Positions 32,183 to 40,270 of a stretch of 43,272 nt of DNA are shown here, one piece after another; within the stretch, counting starts at the first letter, position 1; each line of letters starts with the position of its first letter. The stretch is taken from assembly GCA_046156035.1 (NCBI GenBank), contig JBJXEW010000049.1, positions 1 to 43,272 of the forward strand, given 5' to 3'. The position numbers and the translations under genes are program-made. This DNA is from JAEUIX01 sp046156035. GTDB lineage: Bacteria > Planctomycetota > Phycisphaerae > Phycisphaerales > UBA1924. Under the pieces are notes generated by a model. That model searched no databases. It had not been told where the DNA came from and saw only the letters and a program-made list of their open reading frames with translations.

Positions 32183-33115
32183 TCAGCCGAAGCGACCGGT
32201 GACGTAGTGCTCGGTCTCGGCCACCAGCGGGTTGGAGAAGATGTCGAGCGTGCGGCCGTACTCCACCAGGCGGCCCATGTACATGAAGGCGGTGGCATCG
32301 CTCACGCGCGCGGCCTGCTGCATGTTGTGCGTGACGATGACGACGGTGAGGCGGCCGGAGAGTTCGCGGATGAACTCTTCGACCTTGAGCGTGGCGATGG
32401 GGTCGAGGGCGGAGCAGGGCTCGTCCATGAGCAGCACCTGCGGCTCGGCGGCGATGGCGCGGGCGATGCAGAGGCGCTGCTGCTGACCGCCGGAGAGGCT
32501 GAGCGCGCTGTGCTTGAGGCGGTCTTTCACCTCGTCCCACAGCGCGGCCTGGCGCAGCGTGCGCTCGCAGACCTCGGCGAGCGTGGCACGGTTGCGCTCG
32601 CCCGCGATGCGCAGCGGGTAGGCGATGTTCTCGAAGATGGACATGGGGAACGGGTTGGGCTTCTGAAAGACCATGCCCACGCGGCGGCGGAGGCCGATGA
32701 CGTCGATGCCGCGGCCGTAGACGTTGGCGCCTTCGAGGTCGATGGACCCTTCGACGCGCACACCGTCGATCAGGTCGTTCATGCGGTTGAGGGCGCGCAG
32801 GAGTGTGCTCTTGCCGCAGCCGGAGGGGCCGATGAGGGCGGCGACGCGGCCGGTGGGGATGGGCATGGAGACGTGGTGGATGGCCCGCGAAGGACCGTAC
32901 CAGAGTGAGAAGTTCTTGATGTTGAAGATGGCTGGTTGGTCGAGGATGGCGGCGTGGATCCGCGAGGGTGTGGCCTGATTGCTGCGTATGGCATCGAGCG
33001 TGGGCGTGTGGGGGAGGATGGGTGTGGCGAGTGATGCGGGAGCGGAGGCTCGCGCCGCCGGGGAGGCGGGGGCGGGCAGAGAGGCGGTCGGGTTGACCTG
33101 TACAACACGATCCAC
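32183..33115 (-). CDS. pstB: Phosphate ABC transporter ATP-binding protein
   Basis: ATPase of the high-affinity phosphate importer. 310 residues from a GTG at 33115 with GGAG about 10 bases upstream; the family norm is about 250-270, and the first 60 residues are a Pro/Ala/Ser-rich extension without domain features. The ATPase shows Walker A GPSGCGKST, signature LSGGQQQRL, Walker B VLLMDEPCSALDP and switch His in VTHNM. FSLWYG and NRMNDLI are PstB-specific. Last gene of the pst operon; no phoU follows. A later start cannot be excluded. Confidence 0.93.
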   Translation of the reverse strand: MDRVVQVNPTASLPAPASPAARASAPASLATPILPHTPTLDAIRSNQATPSRIHAAILDQPAIFNIKNFSLWYGPSRAIHHVSMPIPTGRVAALIGPSGCGKSTLLRALNRMNDLIDGVRVEGSIDLEGANVYGRGIDVIGLRRRVGMVFQKPNPFPMSIFENIAYPLRIAGERNRATLAEVCERTLRQAALWDEVKDRLKHSALSLSGGQQQRLCIARAIAAEPQVLLMDEPCSALDPIATLKVEEFIRELSGRLTVVIVTHNMQQAARVSDATAFMYMGRLVEYGRTLDIFSNPLVAETEHYVTGRFG

Positions 33116-33240
33116 GGGGGGAAGGCTCCGGCGGACGACGGCGGGGTCGGCTGGGTGAAGGGTCGGGTTGATCGTTGGAGGGCTCGGCACGGGTGGGCTG
33201 GATTGTGCAGCGTTCTTCAAGAAGGGACCGGGGCCATGGA

Positions 33241-34101
33241 TCAAGACCCGACCACGCGTGTGGTGCGGGCCACGACGAGGCGAACTGCGAGGTTGAGGAC
33301 GAGGATGAGGACGATGAGCACAAGGATGCCGGCCCAGGCGAGGCGCTTCTGCTCCGGGTAGGGGCCGGTGGCGTAGGTGTAGATCTGCAGGGTGAGGGCG
33401 GGGAAGGGCTGGCTGAGGTCGGTGGCGAGGAGGCGGCTGCCCAAGGCCGTGAAGAGCAACGGGGCGGTTTCGCCGGCCACGCGGGCGATGGCGAGCATGA
33501 CGCCGGTGATGAGGCTGCCGGTGGCGGAGGGGAGGATGACGCGGAGGATGGTCTGTGAGCGCGAGGCGCCCAGGGCGAGGGAGCCCTCGCGGTAGTTGTG
33601 GGGCACGAGGCGGAGCATTTCTTCGGTGGTGCGGGCGACGATGGGGATCATGATGAAGGCGAGTGCCGCGGCCCCGGCGTAGCCGTTGAAGTTGCCCATG
33701 GGGACCACGAGGAGTTCGTAGCCCAGAATGCCAACGACGATGCTGGGGACACCGGCGAGCACATCGGCGGTGAAGCGGACGAGGGTGCCGAGGTAGCCAC
33801 GGGACGAATACTCGCAGAGGTAAATGCCCGCCCCGATGCCCAGCGGGATGCCGACGGCGGAGGCAAGGGCGAGGAGGATGATGGTGCCGAGGATGGCATG
33901 GCGCATGCCGCCGGGGTTGGCGAGATCGCCCGTGGGGAGGTCTGTGAAGAAGGAGGTGGTGATGGCGCCGATGCCGATCGAGGCGAGGTACCAGAGAACC
34001 AGGGCGAGGACGGCGATGAGGATGGCGGCGGAGCCAGCGCACGCAGCGAAGAGCGCGGCGCTGATGAGGCGGGCCTTCGGGTTGGAATAGGGGATAGGCA
34101 C
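33241..34101 (-). CDS. pstA: Phosphate ABC transporter permease PstA
   Basis: 286 residues from a GTG. Six membrane segments are visible; the first is AAILIAVLALVLWYLASIGI. The ABC permease coupling loop is EEMLRLVPHNYREGSLALGA, then SRSQTILRVILPSA, and the PstA-typical GETAPLLFTALG occurs in the fifth segment region. Forms the channel with PstC. The start codon lies in a copy of a short GCACTGG-type repeat, so the true N-terminus is uncertain by several residues. 36 bases downstream of pstC; 125 bases upstream of pstB. Confidence 0.93.
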   Translation of the reverse strand: MPIPYSNPKARLISAALFAACAGSAAILIAVLALVLWYLASIGIGAITTSFFTDLPTGDLANPGGMRHAILGTIILLALASAVGIPLGIGAGIYLCEYSSRGYLGTLVRFTADVLAGVPSIVVGILGYELLVVPMGNFNGYAGAAALAFIMIPIVARTTEEMLRLVPHNYREGSLALGASRSQTILRVILPSATGSLITGVMLAIARVAGETAPLLFTALGSRLLATDLSQPFPALTLQIYTYATGPYPEQKRLAWAGILVLIVLILVLNLAVRLVVARTTRVVGS

Positions 34102-34137
34102 TGGGGACTGAGCACCGGGCGATGCACGGGAGCGAGG

Positions 34138-35223
34138 CTAGTGAGCGACCATGGCGCCGCGGTTGGTGCCGACGACGAGCCAGCGGGCGAGGATGTTGAA
34201 GACGAGGGAGACGATGAGCAGCAGCAGGGCGACTTCGAGCAGGCTGGAGCGGTGCAGGCCGTCGCCCGCCTCGGCGAACTCGTTGGCGAGGAGGCTGGCC
34301 ATGGTCTGGGCGGGCTGGAAGATGCTGGCCGAGATCTGGCTGTTGTTGCCGATGACCATCGTGACGGCCATGGCCTCGCCGCCGGCGCGCGCGAGGCCCA
34401 GCAACACGGCGCCGAAGAGGCCGGCGCGGCCGTAGCGGAGCATGGCCCAGCAACTCTGCCACCACGTGGCTCCGAGCGCGAGCGAGCCCTCGATCTGGGC
34501 ACGGGGCACGGCTCGGAGCACATCGCGGCTGACGGCCGTGATGATGGGGATGACCATGATGGCGAGGATGAGGCTGCCGGTGAGCAGGTTGCGGCCGGTG
34601 AGGGGGATGGTGCGCTGGACGAGCGCTGCCCCCCCACCACCACCCAACACCTGCTCGTAGAAGAGCCACTGGAAGAGGGGGAGTGTGCCGAGCGTGTCGC
34701 GTGCGAAGGGGGCCACGTGGTCTTGCACGAAGGGGGCGAGAACGAAGAGGCCCCAGAGGCCGTAGGCGAGGCTGGGGATGGCGGCGAGGAACTCGATGAG
34801 GAAGGAGACGATGCCGGCGATGCGCAGGCGGGGGGCGACGCGCACGATGAAGAGTGCCGCGCCGAAACTCAGGGGCGTGGCGATGAGCAGGGCGAGGCCG
34901 CTGCTGGCGGCGGTGCCGAAGATGACGGGGAGGGCGCCGAAGGTGGGGGCGAGGGTTTCGGTGACGACTTCGCCATCGCGCATCACGACTTCGCCCGCGG
35001 CGTTGAGGAGGGGGCGTTCAAGTTCGTTGGCGCGCCACTCGCTGCTGACGAGGAAGGCGGGGCCGAAGTGGCGGATGCTGGGCCAGGCCTGCACGATGAG
35101 CACGCCGACAAGGGCGACGAGCATGAGGAGGATGACCATCGCGCTGGCACGCACGGACTGGAGCAGGAGCCAGTCTGGCAGGTGGCGGCGGAGGGCGGAG
35201 CGGGGTGGCGCGTGGGCGGGCAA
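34138..35223 (-). CDS. pstC: Phosphate ABC transporter permease PstC
   Basis: 361 residues if it starts at the TTG at 35223, 11 bases after the pstS stop; a GTG near 35152 is a later alternative, and no clear ribosome site marks either. Membrane segments begin with SAMVILLMLVALVGVLIVQA. The extra loop with WRANELERPLLNAAG after the first segment and the poly-Gly stretch (QVLGGGGGAALVQ) are unusual. The coupling loop is DVLRAVPRAQIEGSLALGAT, and GLARAGGEAMAVTMVIGN is the PstC signature. Partner of PstA in the phosphate channel. Confidence 0.92.
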   Translation of the reverse strand: MPAHAPPRSALRRHLPDWLLLQSVRASAMVILLMLVALVGVLIVQAWPSIRHFGPAFLVSSEWRANELERPLLNAAGEVVMRDGEVVTETLAPTFGALPVIFGTAASSGLALLIATPLSFGAALFIVRVAPRLRIAGIVSFLIEFLAAIPSLAYGLWGLFVLAPFVQDHVAPFARDTLGTLPLFQWLFYEQVLGGGGGAALVQRTIPLTGRNLLTGSLILAIMVIPIITAVSRDVLRAVPRAQIEGSLALGATWWQSCWAMLRYGRAGLFGAVLLGLARAGGEAMAVTMVIGNNSQISASIFQPAQTMASLLANEFAEAGDGLHRSSLLEVALLLLIVSLVFNILARWLVVGTNRGAMVAH

Positions 35224-35234
35224 GGGTTGACGGC

Positions 35235-36299
35235 CTATCTCAGGGGCTGGCCTTTGAAGGTCAGGGTTTCGAGGGCGGCCAGCGACGCGGCGCGGACGGG
35301 CTCGCTCAGGGGTGCGTAGTCGAGTTGACCGGCGAGGTCCTGGCCCTCGGCGAGCGACCACCTGAGGTAGCCGACGAGCGCAGTGGCCTCGGCGGGTGTG
35401 GCGAGGTTGTGCAGGTCGGCGTAGACGATGATGTAGGACAACGCGGCGATGGGGTAGACGCCCTCGCCGGGCTGGTTCCAGATGTTGGCGGCGAGCAGGT
35501 TGCCCTTGAGTTTGGCAGCCGCGGCGGTACTCGCCAGCGAGATGGATGCGGGGGAGGCCTTGACGAAGGTGCCGGCGGCGTTCTGGACGGCGGCGAAGGG
35601 CATTTTGTTGGCGGTGGCGAAGTTGAGTTCGACGTAGCCGATGGCGCCGGGGGTTTGCTGGACGACGGCGGCAACGCCCTCGTTGCCCTTGCCGCCCTGA
35701 CCGACGGGCCACTTGACCTGCTTGCCCACACCCACGGACTTGGTGTACGCGGGGCTCTGGGTGGCGAGGTAACTGGTGAAGACGTGGGTGGTGCCGCTGC
35801 CGTCGGTGCGGTAGGCGGGCGTGATGGCGAGTTTGGGAAGGCTGATGCCGGGGTTGAGCGCGGCGATGCGTGGGTCGTCCCACGAGTTGACGCTGCCCAT
35901 GTAGATCTCCGCAAGAAGGTCGCCGGAGAGGTTGAGGGATTCGGTGATCTGCGGGACGTTGTACGCCGGCACGACACCGCCAGCGGTGGCGGGGAACTGC
36001 ACGACCGCGGCTTTGCCGCCCAGGGCGGCGATTTCTTTCTCGTTCAGGGGCGCATCGGAGGCGCCGAAGGCGACGGTCTTGTCGGTGATGGCCTTGATGC
36101 CGCCGCCGGAGCCGATGGACCGGTAGTCGATTTTGATGTCCGGATTGGCCTTCTGGTACTCGACCACCCACTTGGTGTAGAGGGGTGCGGGGAAGGTGGC
36201 ACCGGCGCCGCTGAGGCGGATGTCAGCGGCGAGCGTGCTGGTCGCCAAGCAGGCGAGAGAGGCGAGGAAACCGCTGGCAAGGGTACATGAACGCCGCAT
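35235..36299 (-). CDS. pstS: Periplasmic phosphate-binding protein
   Basis: 354 residues. Signal peptide at 1-24 (TLASGFLASLACLATSTLA). Phosphate-binding loops: SGAGATFPAPLYTKW, SIGSGGGIKAI, FGASDAPL and YRTDGSGTTHVFTSYL, all matching PstS of the enterobacterial type; it lacks a lipobox Cys. Captures phosphate and delivers it to PstCA. First gene of the pst operon; three 11-base repeats resembling a Pho box lie 73-105 bases upstream, so phosphate-starvation control is likely. Confidence 0.95.
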   Translation of the reverse strand: MRRSCTLASGFLASLACLATSTLAADIRLSGAGATFPAPLYTKWVVEYQKANPDIKIDYRSIGSGGGIKAITDKTVAFGASDAPLNEKEIAALGGKAAVVQFPATAGGVVPAYNVPQITESLNLSGDLLAEIYMGSVNSWDDPRIAALNPGISLPKLAITPAYRTDGSGTTHVFTSYLATQSPAYTKSVGVGKQVKWPVGQGGKGNEGVAAVVQQTPGAIGYVELNFATANKMPFAAVQNAAGTFVKASPASISLASTAAAAKLKGNLLAANIWNQPGEGVYPIAALSYIIVYADLHNLATPAEATALVGYLRWSLAEGQDLAGQLDYAPLSEPVRAASLAALETLTFKGQPLR

Positions 36300-36344
36300 G
36301 GGGGAACCTCCGAAGGGGAGCGTGAGGCGTGGATGCGTTCGTGC

Positions 36345-36350
36345 AAGATA
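36345..36350 (-). promoter_or_regulatory. Candidate -10 box of pstS
   Basis: TATCTT on the minus strand, in GGATATCTTGC, 45 bases before the pstS ATG and 21 bases downstream of the Pho-box-like repeats. Confidence 0.35.
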
Positions 36351-36371
36351 TCCACCATCTGCCGAACTTCC

Positions 36372-36404
36372 GGTGTAGACTGCGCTAAGACCGCGTTAAG
36401 ACAC
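36372..36404 (-). promoter_or_regulatory. Pho-box-like triple 11-base direct repeat
   Basis: On the minus strand three consecutive 11-base units read TGTCTTAACGC, GGTCTTAGCGC and AGTCTACACCG. The 11-base period and the GTCTTAA core are what PhoB/PhoP-class regulators bind as tandem half sites. The array also lies upstream of the divergent ABC ATPase gene at 36507. Confidence 0.6.
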
Positions 36405-36506
36405 GGGAGTGGCGGGGTGGCGAGTGTGGATTTACCATTGTGGCGGCGTATCAAACCGGCCGCGACGGCCGGACTGCCCCCGAACCACCCCAGGAATCCC
36501 CTCGCG

Positions 36507-37277
36507 ATGATTGCCGAAGCACCGAGCACAACGAAGACGGGCCACGCGAGTCGGACGACGGAAGGCACGCTTGCTATCGAGGCTCGCGGCCTGACCAAGA
36601 CGTTTGGCGACTTTCACGCGGTGAAGGACGTGAGTTTTGCGATACCGACGGGGCAGTTGGTGGCGTTTCTGGGGCCCAACGGCGCGGGCAAGAGCACGAC
36701 CATGCGGATGCTGACGGGGTACCTGTCGCCCTCGGCTGGCGTGGCCCGCGTGGCGGGGTTTGACATGGCGGAAGACCGGGTGAGCGCGGCGGAGGTGATC
36801 GGCTATTTGCCGGAGAACGGGCCGTTGTACGCGGAAATGACGCCTCGCTCACTGCTGCGGTTCATGGGCAGCGTGCGCGGCATGGATGCGGGAACGCTCG
36901 CGGCGCGCGTGGAGGCGGTGGTGGCGCAGTGCCGGCTGGAGCAGGTGTTCACGCGGACGATCAGCAAACTCTCGAAGGGATACCGCCAGCGCGTGGGCAT
37001 GGCGGCGGCGCTGCTGCACGACCCACGGGTGCTGATTCTCGATGAACCGACGGCGGGGCTGGACCCCAACCAGGTGGACCACGTGCGAGCGTTGCTCAAG
37101 GACCTTGCCCGGACACGGGCGGTGCTGCTGAGCACGCACGTGCTGAGCGAGGTGCGGGCACTGGCGGACCGGGTGCTGCTGATCTCGCACGGGCGGCTGG
37201 TGCATGATGGCCCGGCGGGTTCGCTGGGAAAGGACGAGCGAGAGATGGAGCAGCGGTTTGGGGCGTTGACGAGGTGA
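36507..37277 (+). CDS. ABC transporter ATP-binding protein, ABC-2 exporter type
   Basis: 256 residues from the ATG at 36507. Walker A GPNGAGKST, signature LSKGYRQRV, Walker B VLILDEPTAGLDPNQ and His switch in LLSTHVLSE. The order and the sequence YLPENGPLYAEMTPRSLLRF match the ATPase of ABC-2 exporters and of gliding-type GldA systems. The usual permease gene is not adjacent: the next gene is a RidA protein. A 25-residue polar leader precedes the ATPase. Substrate unknown. The promoter would be in the region shared with pstS. Confidence 0.85.
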   Translation: MIAEAPSTTKTGHASRTTEGTLAIEARGLTKTFGDFHAVKDVSFAIPTGQLVAFLGPNGAGKSTTMRMLTGYLSPSAGVARVAGFDMAEDRVSAAEVIGYLPENGPLYAEMTPRSLLRFMGSVRGMDAGTLAARVEAVVAQCRLEQVFTRTISKLSKGYRQRVGMAAALLHDPRVLILDEPTAGLDPNQVDHVRALLKDLARTRAVLLSTHVLSEVRALADRVLLISHGRLVHDGPAGSLGKDEREMEQRFGALTR

Positions 37278-37278
37278 A

Positions 37279-37302
37279 GGCACTGGGCACTGGGCACTGG
37301 GC
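37279..37302. repeat. GCACTGG tandem repeat
   Basis: Three copies of a 7-base unit (GGGCACT) between the ABC gene and the RidA gene. A diverged copy lies at 34097-34117 at the start of pstA. Confidence 0.7.
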
Positions 37303-37325
37303 TGAACACTCTTGAAAGGGCGAGC

Positions 37326-37742
37326 ATGAGCGCCGGCACGGTGAACTCGAATCGCGCGGCGGAGCCCGTGGGCGCGTATGCGCACGCGCGGCGCGTCGGG
37401 AACCTGCTGTTTTTGGCGGGGGTGGGGCCGCGCAAGCGCGGGGAGCGCGTGATTCCCGGCGTGAAGCAGGACGCGGCGGGGAACGTGGTGAGTTACGAGA
37501 TCGAGCCGCAGGTGAGGCAGTGCTTCGAGAACGTGCGGCTGATTCTGGAAGAGGCGGGGAGTTCGTGGGAGCGGATCGTGGATGTGACGGTGTATCTGAC
37601 GGACATGAAGCGGGACTTTGCCACGTACAACGCGGTGTGGGCGGAGTTTTTCGCGGCCAACCCGCCGGCGCGGACAACGGTGGAGGTGCGGGCACTGCCG
37701 ACGGCGATCAACTTTGAGGTGAAGGTGGTTGCGACGGTGTAG
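37326..37742 (+). CDS. RidA/YjgF-family protein, 2-aminomuconate deaminase-like
   Basis: 138 residues, ATG with an AAAGGG site nearby. The family core is NLLFLAGVGPRKRG, CFENVRLILEEAGSSWERIV, DVTVYLTDMKRDFATYN and PARTTVEVRALPTAINFEVK. The Arg in PARTTVEV binds the carboxylate of imine substrates. The insertion GVKQDAAGNVV and the NVRLILEEAGSSW block recall bacterial 2-aminomuconate deaminases rather than the classic RidA enamine deaminase; this is a tentative subgroup call. The ALDH at 28315 would be a suitable pathway partner but is 9 kb away. Confidence 0.8.
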   Translation: MSAGTVNSNRAAEPVGAYAHARRVGNLLFLAGVGPRKRGERVIPGVKQDAAGNVVSYEIEPQVRQCFENVRLILEEAGSSWERIVDVTVYLTDMKRDFATYNAVWAEFFAANPPARTTVEVRALPTAINFEVKVVATV

Positions 37743-37765
37743 GAAGAGGCGTGAGGCGTGAGGCA

Positions 37766-39586
37766 TCAGAGGATGCGGAGGTCGATGAGTTCGGGCTCGA
37801 CGACGGGCTTGCCGGTCCACGTTGACACACCGGGGCGGACCACGACATCGAGCGTTTGACCGGGGCGCAAGAGCGGCCGGTGGAGGCCCATGCGCCAGCC
37901 GACGAGGCGCAGGACGCGCGAACCGGAGCGGACTTCGATGGCCAGATGCTCGCCCCCCTTGCCCATCGGCGTCGGGGGCTTCTCGATTCGCACACGCGCC
38001 AGCATGAGGTGAACCGCCGGGTTGCCGCTGCCGCAGGGTTCGAGTTTTTCCAGCGAGCGGACGGTTTCGAGCGTGAGTTCATCGCCCGTGCACAGGGCGT
38101 CGATCACGACGCGGCGTGTGAGGTCGTCGATGGAGATGCGCTCGTTGCAGACGGCGGTGAAGGCCGCGACGAAGGCGGGGAGTTTGGCGGGGAGCACCTT
38201 CACGCCCGCGGCCATGTCGTGGCCCCCGAACGATTCCACGTGCTGGGCGCAGAGGCCGATGGCGGCGTGGAGGTTGAAGCCCTCGATGGAGCGGGCGGAC
38301 CCGTAGCAGACACCGTCTTCTTCGGCGAGCAGAATGGTGGGGCGGCCGAAGCGGTCCACCAATCGCGAGCAGACGATGCCGACCACGCCGCGGTGCCAGG
38401 TGGGATCGGCAAGGACGATGGCGCGATGGGTTGGCGAGGTTTGGCCCTCGGCGACGGCGCGCTCTGCGGCGTGGTTCGTGATGGTCTGCTCCAGGGCGCG
38501 GCGTTCCTGGTTGCGGGCTTCGAGTTGCTCGGCGATGGCCGCGGCGCGAGCGGCGTCGGTGGTGGTGAAGAGTTCGAGCGCGAGCGCGGCGTGGGCCATG
38601 CGGCCGCTGGCGTTGAGGCGTGGGGCGAGGCGGAAGCCCACATCCCACGTGCTGACTTTTTCACCGGCGAGGCGGCAGGCTTCGACGAGGGCGCGCAGGC
38701 CGACGATGGTGCTGTGCTTGGTGCGTTCGAGGCCGAAGCGGGCGAGGATGCGGTTCTCGCCCGTGAGGGGCACCACATCGGCAATCGCTCCGAGCGCGAC
38801 CAGCGGCAACAACTCCACCAAGAGCGCGGCGGTGGGTTCATCCACGCGCGTCCGGCCCTGAGCCTCCGCAGCGAGCGTGGCGATGCGCCAGGCGAGTTTG
38901 TAGGCCACGCCCGCGCCGCTGAGGTGCTCGAAGGGGTAGAGGGAGTTCTTGCCGCGTGGGTGGACGATGGCGAGGGCATTGGGCCAGGGTGAGCCCGCGG
39001 CGGGCGGGTTGTGGTGGTCGGTGATGATGAGGTCGATGCCCGCGGCCTTGGCAGCCGCGGCGGGCTCGACGGCGGTGACTCCGCAATCGACGGAGACGAC
39101 GACATTGGCCCCTTCGGAGGCGAGTTGCTGGAGGGCGGCGACGGAGAGGCCGTAGCCCTCATCGCGGTGGGGGATGTAGGTGGCGACGACGGATTCGGGC
39201 GCGAGGTGGTGGAGGATGTGGACGAGGATGGCGGTGGCGGTGACGCCGTCTACGTCGTAGTCGCCGTAGATGACCACACGCTCCCGCGCGTGGAGCGCGG
39301 CGAGGATGCGGTGTGCCGCGAGATCGATATCGGGGAGGAGGCGGGGGTCGTGGAGGTGGGTGAGTTTGGGGTTGAGGAAGGCGAGCACCTGGGCAGGGTC
39401 GTGTGTGCCGCGGGCGTGGAGGATGCGTTCGAGGAGGGACAGAGCGTGGTCGGTGGCGGCGGCACCCTCGCGCAGGATCCAGCGGCGTGTGAGGCCCCGG
39501 ATGGGCGTGTGGGCGGTGGGTGTGGGGAGCGGCCCGGCGCGGTACACTGGGCTTGACGACGAGGTGGTTGGCAGCGGATCGCTCAC
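37766..39586 (-). CDS. recJ: Single-stranded-DNA-specific exonuclease RecJ
   Basis: 5'-3' exonuclease of recombination and mismatch repair. 606 residues from a GTG. DHH-family motifs: VIYGDYDVDGVTATAILVHI, SVDCGV, ITDHHNPP (the DHH motif) and LGAIADVVPLTGENR; the DHHA1 part has SIEGFNLHAAIGLCAQ and SFGGHDMAAGVKV; the C-terminal OB part includes LEPCGSGNP. A TATCCT box ends 8 bases before the GTG and no Shine-Dalgarno is present. Divergent from the cobalamin adenosyltransferase gene with 19 bases between the starts. Confidence 0.95.
   Translation of the reverse strand: MSDPLPTTSSSSPVYRAGPLPTPTAHTPIRGLTRRWILREGAAATDHALSLLERILHARGTHDPAQVLAFLNPKLTHLHDPRLLPDIDLAAHRILAALHARERVVIYGDYDVDGVTATAILVHILHHLAPESVVATYIPHRDEGYGLSVAALQQLASEGANVVVSVDCGVTAVEPAAAAKAAGIDLIITDHHNPPAAGSPWPNALAIVHPRGKNSLYPFEHLSGAGVAYKLAWRIATLAAEAQGRTRVDEPTAALLVELLPLVALGAIADVVPLTGENRILARFGLERTKHSTIVGLRALVEACRLAGEKVSTWDVGFRLAPRLNASGRMAHAALALELFTTTDAARAAAIAEQLEARNQERRALEQTITNHAAERAVAEGQTSPTHRAIVLADPTWHRGVVGIVCSRLVDRFGRPTILLAEEDGVCYGSARSIEGFNLHAAIGLCAQHVESFGGHDMAAGVKVLPAKLPAFVAAFTAVCNERISIDDLTRRVVIDALCTGDELTLETVRSLEKLEPCGSGNPAVHLMLARVRIEKPPTPMGKGGEHLAIEVRSGSRVLRLVGWRMGLHRPLLRPGQTLDVVVRPGVSTWTGKPVVEPELIDLRIL
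39543..39548 (+). promoter_or_regulatory. Candidate -10 box of the cobalamin adenosyltransferase gene
   Basis: TACACT in GCGCGGTACACTGGG, inside the recJ 5' end, 57 bases before the ATG at 39606. Confidence 0.35.
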
Positions 39587-39594
39587 GAGGCGGG

Positions 39595-39600
39595 AGGATA
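39595..39600 (-). promoter_or_regulatory. Candidate -10 box of recJ (leaderless), overlapping the ribosome site of the divergent gene
   Basis: TATCCT on the minus strand, 8 bases from the recJ GTG. The same bases read GGGAGGATA on the plus strand, the ribosome site for the gene at 39606. Confidence 0.4.
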
Positions 39601-39605
39601 CCCCG

Positions 39606-40220
39606 ATGGTGAAACTGGACCGGATTTACACGAAGACGGGCGACACGGGCTCAACCGGTCTGGGCAACGGGAAGCGCGTGGCCAAGGACGATGCGCGCGT
39701 CGAGGCGTACGGCACGGTGGACGAGGCGAACGCCGCGCTGGGCGTGGTCGTAGCGCTCGCGGCGCGGGAGGCGGCGGATGCCCCTGCGGAGGCGCCGGCA
39801 CGCGAGTTGGCCGATCTGCTGCGGAGCGTGCAGCACGATCTGTTTGACCTGGGGGCGGACCTGTGCTGCCCGATTGGTGCGGGCGAGAAGCCAGCGGAGA
39901 AACTGCGGATCACGCCCGGGCAGACGGCGCGGCTGGAGCGGGCGATCGACCTGCACAACCACGATCTGGCGGCGCTCAACTCCTTCGTGCTGCCGGGCGG
40001 CAGCACGCTCGCGGCGGCGATGCACGTGGCCCGCACGGTGGCGAGGCGCGGCGAGCGGTGCGTGGTGTCGTTGCAGGCGGCGGAGCCCGCGGCGACCAAC
40101 CCGGAGGCGATCAAGTACCTCAACCGGCTGAGCGACCTGCTGTTTGTGCTCTCGCGTGTGGCGAACGGGAAGGGCACGGGCGATGTGCTGTGGGTGCCGG
40201 GAGCCAACCGGCCGAAGTAG
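39606..40220 (+). CDS. Cob(I)alamin adenosyltransferase, PduO type
   Basis: Transfers adenosyl from ATP to cob(I)alamin, giving adenosylcobalamin. 204 residues, ATG with GGGAGG about 8 bases upstream. Motifs: the N-terminal ATP loop IYTKTGDTGSTGLGNGKRV, then VEAYGTVDEANAALGVV, SVQHDLFDLGADL, FVLPGGSTLAAAMHVARTVA and RRGERCVVSL, and KYLNRLSDLLFVLSRVAN near the end. The product is the cofactor of class II ribonucleotide reductase and of mutases. It leads into a downstream membrane phosphatase gene, 50 bases away. Confidence 0.95.
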   Translation: MVKLDRIYTKTGDTGSTGLGNGKRVAKDDARVEAYGTVDEANAALGVVVALAAREAADAPAEAPARELADLLRSVQHDLFDLGADLCCPIGAGEKPAEKLRITPGQTARLERAIDLHNHDLAALNSFVLPGGSTLAAAMHVARTVARRGERCVVSLQAAEPAATNPEAIKYLNRLSDLLFVLSRVANGKGTGDVLWVPGANRPK

Positions 40221-40270
40221 GATGGAGACGGGCGGGCGCGGCTCAGGCGGCCCGCACGGCACAACCCCTC

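Noticed and set aside
32183..34669. Frame-continuous pstB extension to 34669
   Set aside because: The upstream part is antisense-frame noise over pstA and pstC with Arg/His/Pro composition; ATPase homology begins about residue 65 after the GTG at 33115.
36333..36506. 58-codon N-terminal extension of the ABC ATPase
   Set aside because: It would read through the Pho-box-like array and promoter region, and its sequence has no domain character.
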